Below are positions 34,360 through 44,968 of a stretch of 64,000 nucleotides of DNA, one piece after another. Source of the stretch: Azolla caroliniana (taxonomy: Eukaryota; Polypodiophyta); NCBI GenBank assembly GCA_043228905.1, contig JBHGNT010000003.1, positions 3,224,001 to 3,288,000 on the forward strand, read 5' to 3'. The notes under the pieces were generated by a model. That model did no database searches. It was not told the DNA's origin and saw only the letters and a list, made by a program, of their open reading frames with translations. A program made the translations under genes and the position numbers. Numbering within the stretch: position 1 is the first letter of the stretch; each line of letters starts with the position of its first letter.

Positions 34360-35961
34360 CCTATCAACGGAGAATAAATCTATTCAGACATTGGTTAATT
34401 AAGCAATCTTCTTGCCTTCTTCCAGTTAAAATGAAGTACGTTTTGCATGTCCCACAAAACAGTGGCGCTTTAGCCCAATTATTCGACATATGGTGAAGCT
34501 TAATGAACAACTCTCTATAACATAAATGTAATAGTAAACCCTTGATGTGTGTCACAAATGAAGATTTAAGAGGATGAAAGTCCGAATTGAAGACTTGGAA
34601 ATAGCTAGAGTAAACAGAGAGATGGTATATGGGTTCACAAAAAGTACCTGACATCTATCAAAAGGTTTTGTGAGGACTTGGTGTGAGGACTGGTGAGCAA
34701 TATGTGGTATCACTGCAATTGTGCTTGAATTCATTGAAAGTTACCCATGAGAAGTGATATTAAGAGGTGTAGTTGTTTGTGAATGAGCCGGAAATTTTCA
34801 GCCCTAGCTGATAGGTTTGTGTCCTTCTCTTTGAACAATGTGTCACGATGGTTAATGACAATGTGATTAATGATAATATTTACCATAATGATCACAATAT
34901 CTTTGCAAAACATAATACGCGGGTCATAGTGATGTGATTACATTCGTACAACAAATATAAAGTTTGGTCGGATTTAGGTCTCAAACTTATATGACTGGTT
35001 TGAGAAAGAAAAACTGAGTGAGTCTATTATTGATCAATTTAATTAAGAGAAACAATTGAGCATGAAAGAAACGGAGAGTTTGTGGTAAATCCTAGTAAAT
35101 TGCTTATTACTCATCATATTATGCGCTCTGATTTAGCACCAATGACCACTTTTCGTTGATCCTCCATGCAAGTGACCTTATTGGCAATGTTAATCAAGAC
35201 CACCAATGCAATCAGGAAACAGTCATGGTCATTGTGACGATTTTAGGCTGCTAGTAATTGAAATCACGAATTATTAATAAGCATTTTGTGTTTCTGTAAG
35301 GTGATTGATAATCCTAATTTGAATGGTAGATATTACATTTTGACCTTCCACACCATAGTTCTAGTTGATCACCTTTTCCATATTTCGATATTGAAAACAT
35401 GTCTCTATCATGTCATCTTTTATGCCTTTCTCTCTAGGCTTCTATGTACCTCATCCCTTCAGAGCTACCCCTTCCCGAAATTCTATAAAGACTTGTGTTG
35501 GCTGAAATTCATAGTACTATTGGGTCGGACATTCCTTTCCGTTCGCTCACGAAACCTTTTTCCGTTGGATTCTTCTCGTAGTCTAGGAGCCACTCCATCC
35601 CAATGTCTTATGCTTATTGGTAATACATCCCAATGTCTTGTCTTTCACTCCATCCCAATGTCTTATGCTCTTTGATAATACATCCCAATGTCTTGTATTT
35701 CACTCCATCCCAATGTCTTGTCTTTTCTTCTCTTGTTTTGTTTATGTATCAGTTTCCTTGGTATTGTTTATTTATCTCATGGATCTCTCATAATCATTCA
35801 CCTAGCTTCTTTCGGCATTTTCGCCTCTTAAATATAGCCAAGCATGTGATCATGAACACATGATGTAAGGTAGTACAACACACGACTCATGGCCTCCTCC
35901 CGTTCTGGGTGTCGGCGTGTGTTGGGTTGGGTTGCATTTCGTGACCTCCTTTGATATAGGT

Positions 35962-36180
35962 TCAGTACCCTTGTCCAACAAGGTATTGATGCATCTTGTA
36001 CTTCCAAGATGCAAAGTTTGTCCTATCGAGCTTTTCCGTAGGAAGAGTGCTTCCTATTTGAGTATTCATGATGATTTCTTCTTTGTTTCTTCGGTCTATG
36101 TAGATTGTTGTGCACCCATCAGTGGGCTCTCCGTGAACATGAGCTTGAAACAGAACATATGTAGGGAAATGGGCTATGAT
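35962..36180 (-). mobile_element. Copia gag fragment (copy B)
   Basis: Reads STLPTEKLDRTNFASWKYKM and HQYLVGQGY followed by TGA where the family has W. It keeps the frame that copy A lost by a 4-base insertion. A minus-strand run reading TACATGGTATCATAGC just 5' of the ORF (near 36172-36187) resembles the initiator-tRNA primer-binding site of Copia elements, so the 5' LTR edge was probably close to 36187 but has been lost. Confidence 0.75.
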
Positions 36181-37269
36181 ACCATGTAAAGAAAGGAGAG
36201 TGATTCGCAAATAGCTAGAGTAAACAAAGAGATGCTATAGGCTCGTTATTTGATGTTTATATATGTGGTCTAAATGGTTTGAATTCTCTTTTAATTTACC
36301 CCAATCATTGGCCATTCCAAACTCTACAAGTAGACATTCATTTCAAGTTCCCCAAGATAGACGAGCGTTCGATGAATTTCTTGACATAAATGGCCTTTCA
36401 TCTATCAAGAGGGGAATGTTATAGGTGGTGATATAATGGAGCGATTATGAGGATTTGTGAACGTAGACAAGCGTTCCATGAATTTGTTGACGCAAATAGC
36501 TTTACATCTATCAAGAGGGGAAGGTTTTAGGTGTTGATACAATAGACGGATTGTGAGGATCTATGAGCAATATGTGCTATCATTACAATTGTGCTATAAT
36601 TTATTATAAGTTACACACGAGAGAAGTGATTTTAAGAGTAGGCGTTTTTTAGCCCAACTTGCTAGTGTGACCTTCTCTTTGGACCATGTATTGAGTAGGG
36701 TGATGACAATATGATTTATGCCAATAAATACAATAGTGATCACCACACATTTGGGAAACATAATATAGGTCATAGTAATGTGATGACATATGTACAACAT
36801 ATGTAAAATCTTAATAGAATTAGGTCTCAAGGTGACATGACTAGTTTGAGAAAGAAAAAATGGATGAGGTGACTCCTGATCAATTTATTTGAGAGAAAAA
36901 GAGTGAGTATGAAAATAATAAGGAGTTTGTGGCAAATGCTAGTAAATTGGTTATCACTCCTCATATTACGAGCACTAATTAGCACTAATAACACCAGTTT
37001 TTGTTGATACTACATGCAAGTGACATTACTAGCAATCTCAATTGAAACCCAATGCCAATGACATCGAGAAACACTCATAGTTATTGGAATTATTGCATGT
37101 TAGCCATTAAAATTCCCCTATCATCAAGACATCATGTATTGTTACGCATTTATGTTTCTCTATGGTTTTCGATAATCCTAATTTATTACATTTTCGACCT
37201 TCCACACCATAGTTCTAGTTGTTTGCCTCCTCTGCAAAGCTTATTTCGTCGATTAAAAGATATCGGTAC

Positions 37270-37660
37270 TAATTAGGCGATGCATTTTTTGTAGCATAAG
37301 TTCTTGAAGAACTCCTCTTTTTAAATATTGTTGTATGTCGGTGGAGCAGAGAGCCACAATTCTTCCAAGGGTATGAATGCAGAGACAGGAACAATAGAGA
37401 GGAAAAAACTCTGAAAAACCCCTAAGACCCTGCAAAATTTCCTGCCTATATGCAGCAGAGAGGTTTAGTATCTTACGCTATTTCTAGAAAAGAAAACTAA
37501 AGTGAAAACATAAGAGCACAAACCATTTTGACCTTTTGGCCTTTTCACACTTTGTACATGTATTAATCTCCCACTAAAGGGCCTAAAATAAGAGTATGAA
37601 AAAGAGGAGGTTGAACTACACAAGGCCTATACCTCCCACTTGATGGGCGTGTTACATAAG
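37270..37660 (-). mobile_element. Copia 3' untranslated and LTR-like end (copy B)
   Basis: Counterpart of 15640-16020. A polypurine-like run TTTAGTGGGAGATT near 37567-37580 precedes the putative 3' LTR. The inner limits are uncertain. Confidence 0.45.
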
Positions 37661-37663
37661 GCG

Positions 37664-40600
37664 CTAGGTGATCCCCATCAAGTGACAACAATGCCCCAAT
37701 GAATCTTGTGGTAGGGCCTTGGTCAATGCATCTGCAACATTTTCTTGAGAAACAACCTTCTCAAGGCGAATACAACCATTAGCTAAACATTCGTGAATGA
37801 AATGGTATTGCACTCCCATGTGCTTAGTCTTTGCATGATATCCTAGGTTCTTAGCCAAATCAACGGCAATCTAACTATCACAAAACAATTTTGGTACATG
37901 TTGAGGTATACCCATGTCACTAGCTAAACGAGACAGCCAAATTGCTTCCTTACATGCCTCATTGGCTGCAATATACTCTGCCTCTGTAGTTAACAATGGG
38001 ACACATTCTTGAAGATGAGATCTCCAAGAAATGGCACCTCCCATAATTTAAAAAAAATACCCTGAAGTAGATTTCCTACTATCAACACATCCAACATAAT
38101 TTGAATCTGTGTATCCGATGATAGAGACATCACCTTTACCCAAACATAGACACTTATCTTTAGTGCCACTCAGATATCTCAATATCGACTTGAGTGCATC
38201 CCAATGTTTCTTACTAGGATTTGACATCAATTGACTTACCACTCCCACTACAAATGCAATGTCTAGTCTAGTAGCCACCATGGCTTACATAAGACTAAGA
38301 ATAGCAAATTGATAAGGAACCATGGTCATGAATTCCTTGTCCTCATAAGATGTGGGGAAATCACATGTGCTCAGCTTTACATATGTAGGCAATGGAGTGC
38401 TCAACGGCTTTGCAAGCTCAATGGAGTCCTGATTCGTAGCCAATGCAAGCAACATACATAATGTAGTCACCTTAACTATGGGAGAGAAAATTTGATCAAA
38501 GTCAACTCCTTGTTCTTGCTTGTAAGCTTTTGCTACCAAGCGTGCTTTGTACTTTGGAGAAGTCTTATTAGATGTATATTTATACTTGTAGACCCACTTG
38601 CATGGTAATACTTTCCTATCCTTTGGCAAAGTTACGAAATCCCAAGTACCATTCTTATGAATACTATCCAATTCACTTTGCATGGCATGCTCCCGCTTAG
38701 CATGTCCACTAGCCAACATAGCTTCCTTATAACAAGAGGGTTCACCTGCATCCGTTAACATCACATAGTTCGTGAGCCTATCAGGTGGCCTAGAGACATC
38801 GGTAGATCGTCTCATTGGTTGCTAAACCGGAGTCAGAATGTTCTGAGGTTGTACACATGTGTCATCATCTTGAACCTCCTCATATGGGTGAACATTTGTA
38901 GAACTGTCTGGCATGGGTGTGGGATTATTCTTTTGCACACTAATAGAGGGTGTAACATCTTGAAACACCACTTTCCTCACTTCCACTTCCTTAATTGCCT
39001 GCTTATACATAATCTTTTCATTGGAAACGACATCACTACTTCTGACTACAGTGCGAATTTTAGGGTCCCATAAGCCATATCCAAACTGACCATCTATGCC
39101 ATAGCCAAGAAAAATACATTTTTTGCTTTTGAAATCTAGTTGAATTGCCTTAATTGTTTTGGAACATGAGCATATGCTTCACATCCAAACACTCTAACTT
39201 GATCATAGTGAGGGATTTCTCTAGTCCATAGCTCTTGTGCCTCTTCCAAGCCTTTCGTAGAATTAGGTGATAGATTAATCACATGAGAAATAGTCAAAAC
39301 TGCTTCTGCCCAAAAACTTTGTGGAAGGTTAGTATGATGCAACATAGAAACAACTCTATCCTAGATGGTTGGATTTATCCTTCCTGCTACACCATTTTGT
39401 ATAGGAGTGTAGGGGGCAGTGTACTCTCTATGAAGGCCTCTAGACTCGCAATATTCACCTCCATTATTGGAACATAAAGCCTTAAGCTTTATTCCTTTTT
39501 CAGTCACAGCAAAGGCAAGCCATTTTCTAAAAATGGGGTATACATCACCCTTTCCCTTTATGGGATACACCCACACTTTTCTTGTGGCATCATCAATAAA
39601 TGTAACAAAATACAAAGCTCCACCCAATGATCTAGTAGGCATAGGGCCACATACATATGTATGAACTAGATCCAAGGGTTGAGTAGAAGAATCAGAATGA
39701 ATTGGATTTACACTTCTTGTTTGTTTACCATATTGACAAGGCTCACAAATTGAAAAATTAAAAAATGATAACATAGGTAAGTAGCCAAAACGAGACAGAG
39801 TTTCCATTCCACTACGAGGCATATGGCCTAAATGACCATGCCATATACAAGTCATGGGTTGTTCTGTGATAATCAAAAGATGTTCTTTCTTATGGACAAC
39901 TAAGGGATAAAGTGAAGCAACTTTGTTCCCTTTAGCAATAACCATATTTCCTTCTGTAATACGAAAGGACTGGGAAGCAAATATCACTTTATATCCAATG
40001 TCATCAAGCTGTCCAACAGACATCAAGCTATGAGTTAGCTCAAGCTCATGGCATACATTTTGTACAAGAAACTGAGAACCATCAAAAAACTGTACCAGAA
40101 CATCTCCAATGCCAACCACATCACACTCGCATAAATCTCCAAGTCGGACTGTACCAAGTGGTTTAGCTTTGTATCGTGTGATCCACTCTCTATGTGGGGT
40201 CAAATGAAATGAAGCCCTAGAGTCCAACAACCATGTATGAGCAAGCGAGTGAGCCATATTGACCTCAGCATAAGTAGCATCTTCATCCATGAGCAAAATG
40301 TCAGCATCATCATCACATGTAGCATTTATTTCCTCTATTTTCATTGAGGATGATGAACCAGTCACCTACATAACATGCCCATCACCATGGGTTTTGTCCT
40401 TTTCCTTTTCTCTTTTTTTTGTTTCTCAAGGCATAACAATGTTTTTTCATATGACCCTTCTTGTGGCATTAATGGCATTCCACAAGTTTCTTTCTAGATT
40501 TGCTTCTACTCTTATCATTTCTATGGCTATTTCCGGTTTGGATTCTACCACGTTGTTGGTTCTTGCCATAACCATAATCTCGTACATGATCTTTTCCAAG

Positions 40601-40700
40601 AAACCAATAGTTCTTACATGAACTATTACGACCAACAGAAGTGCTACTAGATGCATCCAACGTTTTTGACTCCATGGGAGTGAACAACAATATCAAACAA
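37664..40700 (-). mobile_element. Ty1/copia element, gag to RNase H, enzymatically dead (copy B)
   Basis: Minus-strand order: gag end with a zinc knuckle ECH-stop-CHKKGHMKKHCYA, protease region WLLDSRASFHL (family DSGA), pre-integrase WHGHLGHM and CEPCQYGK, integrase LVHTYVCGPMPTRSLGG, ATRKVWVYPIKGKGDVY, LCSNNGGEY and PIQNGVAGRIN, then RT entry and RNase H as in copy A. The three integrase catalytic acids (D, D, E) read Y, N and G. RT lacks its core with YVDD. Protease Gly next to the catalytic Asp is Arg. The longest open part is 39361-40365. The gag side is truncated near 40700 and joined to LTR-like DNA. Confidence 0.9.
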
Positions 40701-40799
40701 CTGAGCACAAGAACTTCTTGAGGTCTCCCACCACAACTTATTTCCTTTTTTGGCCCACCACAACTTATTTCCTTTTTGCCGAATGTAGTGAGGTCTCCC

Positions 40800-41030
40800 A
40801 CCACCAAAAAGGAAAAGGGGTATACAGACACACATATATATGTATATATAAATATAATCATACATAATTATAACTTTTCCCTTTTTTGGCCCTAAGCCAA
40901 TTCGGTGCCCAACCGGCTCCCAATCTGTTGTATGCTCAGTCGATTGCTAACACGCAACCGATTCTTAATCAACCCTTTGGCTCTGTGTTGTGGGCTCCAC
41001 TTGAGGGGGAGTGTTGAGAGACAAGCTCAA
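40800..41030. mobile_element. LTR fragment with polypurine-like junction
   Basis: Bases 40800-41003 match 23340-23545 in the same orientation, then diverge. The new right part reads TTGAGGGGGAGTGTTGAGAG, which looks like a Copia polypurine tract followed by an LTR start (TGTTGAGA) on the plus strand. The sequence ends in unrelated DNA by about 41060. It is probably a chimeric leftover of Copia insertions. Confidence 0.5.
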
Positions 41031-41063
41031 CATCGGCCGGATCGGCTGAAGAAGTCGAGGACC

Positions 41064-41465
41064 ATAAATCAACCTAATAACTAATTTATACATGAATCAT
41101 GAGAACGATTCATAATAAGTACATAATCTTCCACTATATTTCATAAGGCAATCTGGTCCAGGACGATAAATACATAAATAGTGGGCAATAAACCAACCCA
41201 TAGATCAACCTAATAACTAATTTATACATGAATCATAGAAACGATTCACCATAAGTACATAATCTTCCATAATATTTCATAAGGCAATCTGGTCTAGGAC
41301 TACAAATACATAAATAGTCAAGCATTAAATAAACCTATATATCAAACAAATACTTAATTTAATAAAGAATCATGAAAACGATTCACCATAATTACATAAT
41401 CTTCCACAATGTTTCATAAGCCAATCTGTTCTAGGACCACAAATACATAAATAATGGGCAAGAAG
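41064..41465. repeat. 136-bp tandem repeat array 5 (3 units)
   Basis: Three clean units with an exact period of 136 (landmarks at 41081, 41217 and 41353). The array ends directly at the DUF247 remnant 41500-42240. Confidence 0.9.
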
Positions 41466-41499
41466 CATACGATTGAATTAAATAAAGTTGATTGTGTTG

Positions 41500-42240
41500 A
41501 GAGCTTCTGATCGTAGCACTTATCGATGCACATGTTTTTCCACATGCCGACCAAACTTTGATCGGTTCCCACGTTGTTCTCTATAACCTTGGCTTTTTCT
41601 AAGATTGCAAGATCTACCTTGGTGTCGATGAGCTCCTCCATTATGAATCCATACATTGAAAACATAGTTCCATATCTCTTACTTATCTCCAATGCAATGA
41701 GGTTCCTCAGCACATCCTCCGTGTTGTTGTACACTGCAAGTTTCGGAAGATGCAGCCCATGTGTTGTAACAAAGTACTCAATAATATATAAAACATTAGA
41801 TGATTTATCTTAAGCGCAAGCAATATTGAATCAGAGCTTTCGATAAAAACTAAGCTTAGGATTACAATGATTTCTTATGAGTTAGTTTGCTTTAACAACT
41901 TGATCTTCCACAATTACAAGCTCAAGTCAAATATAAACTTCTTCTCTTCAGAGTCAAGCCAATCCTCGCTCAAGAATACTAAGAATTCATGAATGAAGAT
42001 GGTATCAACGGTGACGAGATATCTCAAGGAATCAAAGTTTTAAGCCCTGGTTAGGCTGAAATAGATGTCACTAAGTTCCTGGGGCTCGGGGATGAGATTT
42101 GTCATGATCTCTCCCACATGTGGTATCTTATGTCTTTCCATGAATTTCTACACACATACGGCCTTGCATCTATCCATAGGGGAAGGCTCGAAGTTATGAT
42201 ACAATGGATCGATTGTCAGTATCTGCAGGTAATATTGATG
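41500..42240 (-). pseudogene. DUF247 pseudogene (sister of 21234-22182)
   Basis: C-terminal third: LHLPKLAVYNNTEDVLRNLI, SKRYGTMFSMYGFIMEELID, LAILEKAKVIENNVGTDQSL, MWKNMCIDKCYD. The membrane helix has been replaced by 136-bp repeat flank. The N-terminal third follows at about 41960-42230 with the same gap as in the sister. Here the C-terminal part is cleaner, without the stop after KAKVI. The two copies show independent decay after duplication. Confidence 0.85.
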
Positions 42241-42875
42241 GGAATATGTGACTGAATCGGGATTATTTAAACTTCAAACAGAATTAACACTTGATGAAAC
42301 CACGAGACGAAAAATGAGAGTACACCCAAAAAAATTTAACGTGGAAAACCCAAAATAGCGAAAACCCAAATTAACACTTGCATCTATCCATAGGGGAAGG
42401 CTCGAAGTTATGATACAATGGACCAATGTCGTGAAGATCCGTCACTACGCGCGGATCGTGAGGCGGAACCGCCGGGGTTCTGGACCAGAAGGATTCATAG
42501 TCGATACAAGCTTTGGTGAGAAAGTACTTAAGATAGATTGGGAAAGAGAGAAGTTGATTTTAAATGATTGAGAAAGATTGATTGAAGTTTTATCTTTGGA
42601 TTTAAGAAACAAGTTACACCATCAATTTGATAACAAATTTCTTCTTCTTAATTTCATAATAAAAAAAACCGTGTTTTTTCTCCTCCCCCTTCCTTCTTTT
42701 ATAGATGCTCTCATGCATATGATGCATGTGAGGGTACAAGACATGCATAAATTGCATGTTTGCCATTTGGCGCTTATGTGTTACATGTGGTGCATGATAA
42801 CCATGTCACTCATTTTAGCTCTCATGTATGAGAATTTACATGTAAAAGTACAATGATAGAAATATAATTCTAATT

Positions 42876-42950
42876 AAATAGCATGGCTTAATGGTAAGCC
42901 AATTGACTCCTAACTTGGAGGTGCAAGGTTCGAATCCTTACTTGCCCTCC
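42876..42950 (+). ncRNA. tRNA-like module inside the solo LTR (antisense)
   Basis: D-arm-like GGCT-TAATGGTA-AGCC at 42885-42900, a CTCC...GGAG stem at 42907-42920, and T-arm-like AAGG-TTCGAAT-CCTT. Box B (GGTTCGAATCC, 42927-42937) is a perfect RNA polymerase III match, and box A TGGCTTAATGG is close to consensus. The acceptor stem does not pair, and no T-run terminator follows soon. It is therefore a tRNA-derived sequence rather than a working tRNA gene. It is antisense to LTR transcription and about 180 bases upstream of the LTR TATA box. Confidence 0.6.
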
Positions 42951-43002
42951 TTGTATATGTAAATATGTATATATATTTATATATTTATTTATCTAGTCAC
43001 CG

Positions 43003-43190
43003 GATGCCGTTGGTTACCAGTGTTGCCGCCGGATGCCGCCAGATGTTGTCGTCTCACCGGCGCCGGATATCGGTGCCGTCACCGGATGCCGCCGGATACC
43101 GTCCTCTCACCGGCGTCGGATACCGCCGGTGCTGCCGCTGGATACCGTCGTCTCAACGGCGCCGGATGCCGGATACCGGCTCCATCGCCG
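43003..43190. repeat. GC-rich minisatellite in the solo LTR
   Basis: About 3.5 degenerate units of roughly 46-54 bases built from CCGG, GCCGCCGGAT and TCACCGGCG words. It contrasts sharply with the AT-rich LTR around it. It creates artificial open frames on the plus strand (42965-43405 and others), which I do not regard as genes. Confidence 0.8.
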
Positions 43191-43579
43191 GTCCGGTTTT
43201 GGTTGGCCAAAACCATTTACGAGTAGCTAGCCCACCTCCACTCTTAGTTCAAGTTACCTTGAACTCTCTATGCTCCACACATAAACACAAAGATAATATA
43301 TTTTGCTCTACCTTATATATGATGAGAGCCGTATTTGTCGTGCCATGTGGGATATCTCACGATTTTCTCTTTTCCTTTCACAAACTTTATACCCTAATAT
43401 CTTGACATTTAGTTGTCCGTTTCTCGTGTAATAAAGTGCATTTGAAACCTCCATCATTTTGTACTTAGATATTAAATTTATTTAAAATGTTATCTTCACA
43501 ATTATTGTATTATGTGATTCATACTCGATTTCGTACGTTTTATGGGATTTTCACACTATTGCCAAAAATCTTCACGACA

Positions 43580-44504
43580 CCGATTTAGAGAAATTTCTCA
43601 ATGGAAGGCCAATTATTTGAGTAAAAATGGATGAAATGACCCCTAAATTCATACAATGTGAAGTTTAAGAGATATCGTGTTTAGCGAAAGCCTGTAAACA
43701 ATGTTGGTGAAAACTCTAAAGGTCGTCAAACATAATTATGTCACATTAGAAGAGAAAAAGCAAGTCTAATTAAGACGTAGCTAAATTTGGTTTTGGATGC
43801 TCAATAATCTTCCATGAAAAGCAATAACTTGTGGAAGAAGTTTAAAGTTTGAGTAGGCCAGGCTGCTGTAAAACCTATGAAGATGCCGCCATGTCTTGTC
43901 ATATGAATTCCTTCATAAAAAGCACTCAATTACATCTGGCGATGACAGAAAACTGTGTACCATCGAAGCAATAAGTAGTGTATTTAAAGATTCCGTTTTT
44001 GGTTGTACACCTCAATATCGATTATATAGCGTATCACAAAATTGAGATGAATAGGATAACGTTAGCAATGAGCATATCACGCAATGGAATTTTGAGATCA
44101 ATAGACCAGTCCTCCTGTCTTGTCGATTGCACTCTAACCAATCCTTCAAATCTATCATTCATCCATCAGTTATTGAAGTTTGGTGGGGGGGTGGGGGGAT
44201 ATTCTAACAAAAATTTCTAGTAATTTTTTGAAACGGGAGGTAGAAAGACAAACTACATGGATTCGGCGGAAGTGATTCGTTATTGTAACAACTTACAAGT
44301 ATGTATATTCATGAGACTAATAGAACTAATAATTGCATTAGGGTTGATTTGGACATTCCATAATCAATCAATTTGGATTCTATCGTGTTCAACATGTAGG
44401 TAGTTTAATGAACGTGGGATCAGGAAGAAGATGATGATGAAGACGGACAAAAACAAATTGTGCTTCAATCTACTCAAATTTAACTCCCACAACATTTATG
44501 TCGA
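43580..44504. repeat. M2 intergenic module
   Basis: Copy of the module at 27990-28920, about 97 percent identical by eye over long stretches. No gene is seen. It leads into the last repeat array. Confidence 0.75.
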
Positions 44505-44905
44505 TTAATTTATACATGAATCATGAAAACGATTCACCATAAGTACATAATCCTCCACAATATTTCGTGGGGCAATCCGGTTCAACACTACAATTTACAA
44601 ATTCATAAATAATGGGAATTAGTTAAGCTATAAAATCAAACCAATAAATAATTTATACGAGAATCATGAAAAGGATTTACCATAAGCACATAATCTTCCA
44701 CAATATTTCATAGGGTAATCTGGTCCAGGAATATAAATACATAAATAATGGAAAATATGCAAGCTAATAAATCAAACTAATAACTAAATTAAAAATGAAT
44801 CATGAAAACGATTCACCATAAGTACATAATCTTCGACAATATTTCATAAGGCAATCTGGCTTAGGAAACTAGAAATACATAAATAGTGGGCAATAATCAA
44901 AGAGT
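44505..44905. repeat. 136-bp tandem repeat array 6 (3 units)
   Basis: Units with TGAATC-N8-GATTCA dyads near 44518, 44660 (altered) and 44796. The array ends about 60 bases from the stop codon of the intact DUF247 gene. Confidence 0.85.
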
Positions 44906-44968
44906 GATGTTAAGGAAAGCTTATTGAGGTCAAGGGTTCTTTAGTTTTGTTGCAGTGTTAATGTCAGG

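Larger units (their letters stand above)
34363..39058. repeat. Large segmental duplication, copy B
   Basis: Partner of 12777-17411. Together with the adjoining DUF247 fragments (33622-34359 and 10752-11843) it shows that a block of more than 6 kb was duplicated and then trimmed differently. Bases 34363-35900 and 36190-37270 contain no gene that I can support. The first of these also carries repeated segments with CATCCCAATGTCTTATGC. Confidence 0.85.
42427..43579 (-). mobile_element. Solo Gypsy-type LTR, 1153 bp
   Basis: The ends are perfect 12-base inverted repeats, TGTCGTGAAGAT and its complement, with canonical TG and CA. The end at 43579 resembles the start of the Gypsy LTR at 55966 (TGTCGTGAGGATTTTCGGCC), so the LTR is read on the minus strand. 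A TATA box CTATAAAAG lies at complement 42696-42704. No internal retroelement sequence adjoins either end. The flanks do not form a clean 5-base duplication: the left flank belongs to the 42165-42426 tandem repeat and the right flank to M2. A GC-rich minisatellite and an antisense tRNA-like module sit in the presumed U3. Confidence 0.8.

Noticed and set aside
42876-42950. Functional tRNA gene
   Set aside because: The acceptor stem does not pair, the anticodon loop is irregular and no T-run terminator follows.
42965-43405. 146-codon plus-strand ORF rich in P, R and S
   Set aside because: It is produced by the CCGG-rich minisatellite inside the solo LTR; three frames are open at once.
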